From: Eonycteris spelaea
Lineage: Eukaryota > Chordata > Mammalia > Chiroptera > Pteropodidae
Length of the DNA stretch: 64,000 nucleotides
Reading direction: 5' to 3'
Assembly: GCA_003508835.1 (NCBI GenBank)
Contig: PUFA01000022.1
Location: 5,332,001 to 5,396,000 of the forward strand
Under the pieces are notes generated by a model, which saw only the letters and a program-made list of their open reading frames with translations, searched no databases and was not told the origin of the DNA. A program made the position numbers and the translations under genes. Shown here in pieces: positions 59,773 through 64,000 of this stretch (position 1 is the stretch's first letter; each line of letters begins with the position of its first letter).

Positions 59773-62700
59773 TCCCCATTAATGCCACTGGACTCTGTTT
59801 CACCTTGTAACTTGCTGTTTCAGCTTCAGAGTTCAAAAATCTCTCTCTGATCACCAAGAATAATTTCAGACTCTGTGCCTATTTCTTACCTCTGAAACTT
59901 AACAGTCATATAGGCTTGAGGCGTAAACCAGCTACACTTAAGTCTCTGGCTCATGTTTTAGTCTCCAATCAAATCACAACAGCTTCTAAAAGGGGGGACT
60001 CTATTCTGGGATTCCTTCATAAAAGAAAGGGTCGCCATAATGTCCTTAAGATTTACCCCTGTTGTCACAAATGGCAGGATTTCCTTCTTTCTCATGGCTG
60101 AATACTTAAGTGGGATATATGTCCATTATAGCTCAATAAACTGGGGGTGGGAAAGAGTGGAGAAGCTTAACAAGTGCCCCCGTGTCCTGAAAGAATGCAT
60201 ATTCTCCTTCAAACAAATAAATTTCACTTACAAACACAAACTATTCTTTATAAAACCAAAGTCACCACCCACCCGACCAGTTCCCAGAGGAGGAAAGTCC
60301 AGGTCGCACCCAGTTCTGCATTCAGCTTCAAGTCCAGGGCCTCTGGATAATGAGAATTCCTTCTCATCTTCTTTCATGCTCCTTCCTTATCTGTAAACCC
60401 TAGCTTCAATGCTTCAGATACCTTCTGTGGACATTATTAAAGGAAAGGCTATAGAAAGAAAATGCGAATATCTGTACAGATAAATAAAGGGCTACAAGCA
60501 ATTGTTGTTTTAACTTTCTCCACTACAACAGATAATAGTTAATAGGACTCCTTTCCTCTAATAGCCATGTTTGCTTTACCTACAGATAATTTTTCGGGGT
60601 CATTTTGGTGACAAAAACACACATTTATTTCTGAAATAGCAGCACTTTTATAGTGATCCTTGTTTTTTATTAACTTGTAACATTTTAGTGAAACCTACCC
60701 AAAATTATTGAAACTGTAAATAGATTTGTAAGGAAAAAAAAAACCACTTTTTACTTTGAGTTTCACAACTACCCACGATTTAAAGTAGGGCTTTATATGA
60801 AGTTTTGATGAAAATGTCAGTAACTAATAACCAGTTGATTTCATATTAATTAATACATCTCCTTAGGAATAATTCCCTGTAAAGGTAACTTAGAGAGGGT
60901 TTTTAAGAAGCAAGTATGTAATTCAGCAATGGTTTAAACTAATTAAGCGAATTAGACAATAAACTATAGGGAAATGTATAGTATAACTTTTGTTATTTAA
61001 ATTTTAAGGCATTCTTTTAAATATATTACTGCATTTTAAATATAACAAATTTTATGAATTTTATGTAAAGTTGGTGGACACATTAAAAATTTAGGCAAAA
61101 TATTAACGATAAATGTTTATAAAGAGATAACTTCACATCATATTCTATCTATTCTTTCAGAGCTGTGAACTATTTTCAGACCTCACCAAATTCTGAGTGA
61201 ATAAATGTATACTAGGCAAAGATTAGTTTTTTCTAGGCAATATTTAAAATTACTACATTTGAAGAGATGACTGGAGTCCTCTTGCCCACTCAACAATGAC
61301 TCTTTGCATTGCTCTGAATTAGAAATTGGATCCTGTAGACCAGCACTTTACTACCATTTTCAACTGTACTACTTACAAATAAGTTAATAATGGTTGTAGA
61401 GCACACTGCTCATGCCTAGAAACAAGTGACCTGAAGATTCTGTCCCCTGAGGTCCACCTGAACCCCTGACAGCTGTGGGGATCAGATGTCACCCCTCCTG
61501 AGCACACCTCTCCCACCAGTGTGCTGCTACACAGAGCTGAGTTGTTTCTAAGCCACAGAAACCTGACAAGTACTATGTAAGACCAGAAACGCCAAAATGC
61601 TTTCAAAACAGGCAGCAGAAATCCTGACTCTTAACTTGCCTTAGCTAAAGAAATGCTTACATTACATCTCGAAGAAGGAAGTATTTCATATGAAGGAATT
61701 TTTTTTTCCTTTATTTCTGTTTTTGCTGATGAAAACAATGGGTGCAGTACGCTTTGTTATTCAAATATGGAAAGGAGATAGGAAATATACATTCCAGGAG
61801 CGGAACACAAGGCCAACTCTTGAGTCTGACTGGGCTGTTTGAGGTCACCTGCAAACCATGAATTACTATTAGTATGGAAGCAAAGCCATGACCTATATGT
61901 TGGTAGCCTGGGTTATTTATGGAATCTCTGAGCTAAGAAAGGAAAAGGACTTATCATGGTGGTTGATCATGCAGGCCCATCTCTTCCCTTTGGGGTGGGA
62001 TGCGATTCCCCTGATTCACCTGGGATGTACGGGGAAGGGTAGGTAGTGGCATCATATCAGGATTCCATTTAGAAGAGGAATGGATTGAGGAGTAGGCAAT
62101 TGATGGCTTTTATCCTGTACAAGATGAATGTCTTATTGTTTCTATTGCGATGACTCGGAAACAGGACACATTAACTTTTTCTTTTTTGATTAGATCTTTG
62201 CTGAAAACAGATTTAAAAAAAAAAAAAAACTGTAGTTTTTCATATCCATGCTTCTCTACACTAAATATCTTTGATCATTTATTTTTAAAGTTTGATTTTC
62301 TCATAAAATTATTATTGTACAACTTCAAACACATGAAGATATTATATTTTTCTTCTGAGTGGTATTTCTTTTCTATTCTTTCAACCTAAAGTCCCCCCCC
62401 CAAAAGTGACCTTAATAAGCTTGCAGCTTGTTAAATATGTGTTTTTATTCACTTTATAGTTTCTAACACAATTTAATACCCAATCTATATAATTTTAAGA
62501 AATGGTATATTGTTTCAACTTAACCTTGAAAAAGCAGGTAAAAAAATTGAGAGTCTCAGTCCAGAAGCAGCCAAAGGAGCTCAGAAACAGTAACCTTAGC
62601 GCCAGCCTGGCAGACACAATCCACACGGAACTTAATCAAAATAAGATTAAAAGTCCATAGCAATTTCCTTGAGTGGCCAGTGAGATATCCCCATTACAGT

Positions 62701-64000
62701 CTGCCCCTGGGGCCTATTTCAGAAATAAATTGGTTCGTAGAGATGAGCTGATGCAGAAGGAAAAAAAAATAATGTTTTCTTGAGACTGTAACCAAAATTT
62801 TATCAAGTAACACAGAGAAACTTCAAAGTCTTTTTACCCCAAAATGGTCTCTTTTTTTCCTGCTTTAATCTTCTTGTATTTATTAGTATTATATTACAGA
62901 TTAATTTATGTAAGTTTTTTTTTGACTTTGTATAGGATTTAATAAGCAGCATTCAATATTTAATAAATAGCAACAGCAGTAACACCTGGGAAATTGTTCA
63001 AAGAAAAAATCTATTAAGTTATTAGAGATTTACATAATACTTTATTAATATTGCTTAGCAATCATAAACATTATGTAACACCAAAGTAATCTGAAAGAGG
63101 CACTAGTAACCCAGGAACCTTAAAAAGAAATTTTCAATCTGAGGATACTTCTAGACATAGTCTTAAATAGGAGGGTAAATTATTTAAAAAGCATTGTCAC
63201 TAAAACATAAATGAGTGGAGTGTCTCATTCCTGCTATTAAAAGCAATGATCCAGAGTTTTTATAGAGCAACTATCAATTAAAAATAGATTACTACACACG
63301 GCACTGTGTAAAAATTTTATGAATTGTCTTTGCACTATTTCGCATATTGCCTCATTAATTATCTCAAAAACTCACAACTTCCTAAAATACAGTCTTATAG
63401 TTTTATTGAGAAGAAAACTGGATAATAGAAGGTAAAAGATATTTCTCAATAGGATATAAGCATATGAGAGCAAGTACCCTAAAACCCAGGTTTTATTATT
63501 CTGAGTTTAAATGTGTTGGCACCGTCAGAATTACTTTACCTTAAACCCTTACCAATGGTTCTTGTAAGTGCTTTGTTTGTTTGTTTGACAGTATTATCCA
63601 GCTTAGGTATGCATGCAGATCATCCTAGGTTCTTAATAAAAGACAGAGGCATGGACAATGACCTCAGAAACCCTGACAATGACCTCGGAGACCCTGACTG
63701 TATGTTTGAATAGGGAGCCATGTTGTGCAATGCAGGTGATCAGGAGTTCTCAGTTGTGTAAAGAAGAATTGGCCATCATGACTCAAGATGCCTCAAGAGT
63801 CCTGTGTCTTTCATTTCAGACTCTGGGCTAATTTGCACAGAAACACCACTATTGTATTTCAGCACACGTGGAATTTGCCTGTCTTAATCTTTTAAGTAAG
63901 GGCAGCCTTGGTCTTAACCAAATGTGTTTTGTATAAATTCTACCCTTATGATCTGTATAGGAGTTCCCCTTTCTCACCTCAGTTATTAACTTCCCTTTTA
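59773..64000. other. Noncoding, mostly unassigned
   Basis: No gene. 60060-60130 may be a short antisense L1 fragment (TGTCACAAATGGCAGGAT, CTCATGGCTGAATA). 61400-62140 is more balanced but unrecognised. A-run at 62216-62230, C9 run at 62393-62401. A 21-bp tandem duplication lies at 63654-63695. The frame 60040-60396 (118 codons) has no recognisable domain. Confidence 0.45.
63654..63695 (+). repeat. 21-bp tandem duplication
   Basis: Two copies of GACAATGACCTC followed by a nine-base remainder, with two A/G differences between copies. Confidence 0.9.

Noticed and set aside
1..64000. CRISPR arrays, operons, prophage or bacterial mobile systems
   Set aside because: Sequence is eukaryotic with mammalian repeats; no regularly spaced repeats with unique spacers or prokaryotic gene organisation.
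1..64000. tRNA, U6, 7SK or Y RNA genes
   Set aside because: No cloverleaf-compatible A/B boxes or conserved small-RNA sequence recognised other than the 5S-derived copy; a covariance-model scan would be needed to exclude decayed copies.

Overview
The window is nuclear DNA from a placental mammal. It is AT-rich, intergenic or deep-intronic sequence, with no protein-coding gene that I can support. The open reading frames are short, lack codon-level coherence, and fall in transposon relics, microsatellites or chance open stretches. The mammalian assignment rests on ancient interspersed repeats that I recognise by sequence memory only: MLT1-type MaLR LTRs, MER20- and MER58-like hAT elements, Tigger elements, L2 and MIR, plus many decayed L1 fragments. 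No repeat-library search was run. I see no Alu, B1/B2, carnivore, ruminant, pig or horse tRNA-SINE. The only retroposed small-RNA copy is a full-length 5S rRNA-derived element at 11216-11335 with an A-rich tail and target-site duplications. 5S-derived SINEs are known from fruit bats (Pteropodidae), and the lack of young L1 and other SINEs would fit such a genome. Isolated 5S pseudogenes occur in many mammals, so the species assignment is weak.

Layout. 1-9.1 kb: AT-rich, with an L1 3' end, an MLT1 LTR piece and a Tigger element carrying a dead transposase start. 9.15-11.4 kb: MLT1 LTR, L2, L1 3' end and the 5S retroposon. 11.4-21.4 kb: the most information-rich part, with lower repeat density and more CpG than the rest. 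It holds MER58 and MER20 copies, an MLT1 LTR, a long L2 with a broken reverse-transcriptase motif, several stretches that look like conserved regulatory DNA, and a CpG island (about 20740-21410) with GC boxes, an inverted CCAAT box and an exon-like segment ending in a strong splice donor. 22.1-23.4 kb: antisense L1 ORF2. 23.4-34.9 kb: AT-rich, with one class II MITE and a homeodomain-motif cluster near 26.5 kb. 34.9-36.6 kb: a probable solo LTR and an antisense L1. 38.05-38.25 kb: a compound CA/TA/TG microsatellite. 40.1-41.5 kb: a sense L1 interrupted by an antisense L1. 41.5-50.3 kb: AT-rich, with a small isolated CpG-dense patch at 47.8-48.2 kb followed by another ATTA-rich stretch. 50.3-59.2 kb: MIR, a 57-bp tandem duplication, L2 and a complete Tigger-type MITE with TA duplications. 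59.7 kb: a compound microsatellite. The rest to 64 kb is unassigned.

No genes work together here. The most plausible function is regulatory: a CpG-island promoter, perhaps for a noncoding RNA or an unannotated 5' exon, set among candidate enhancer-like elements. I found no novel protein system.
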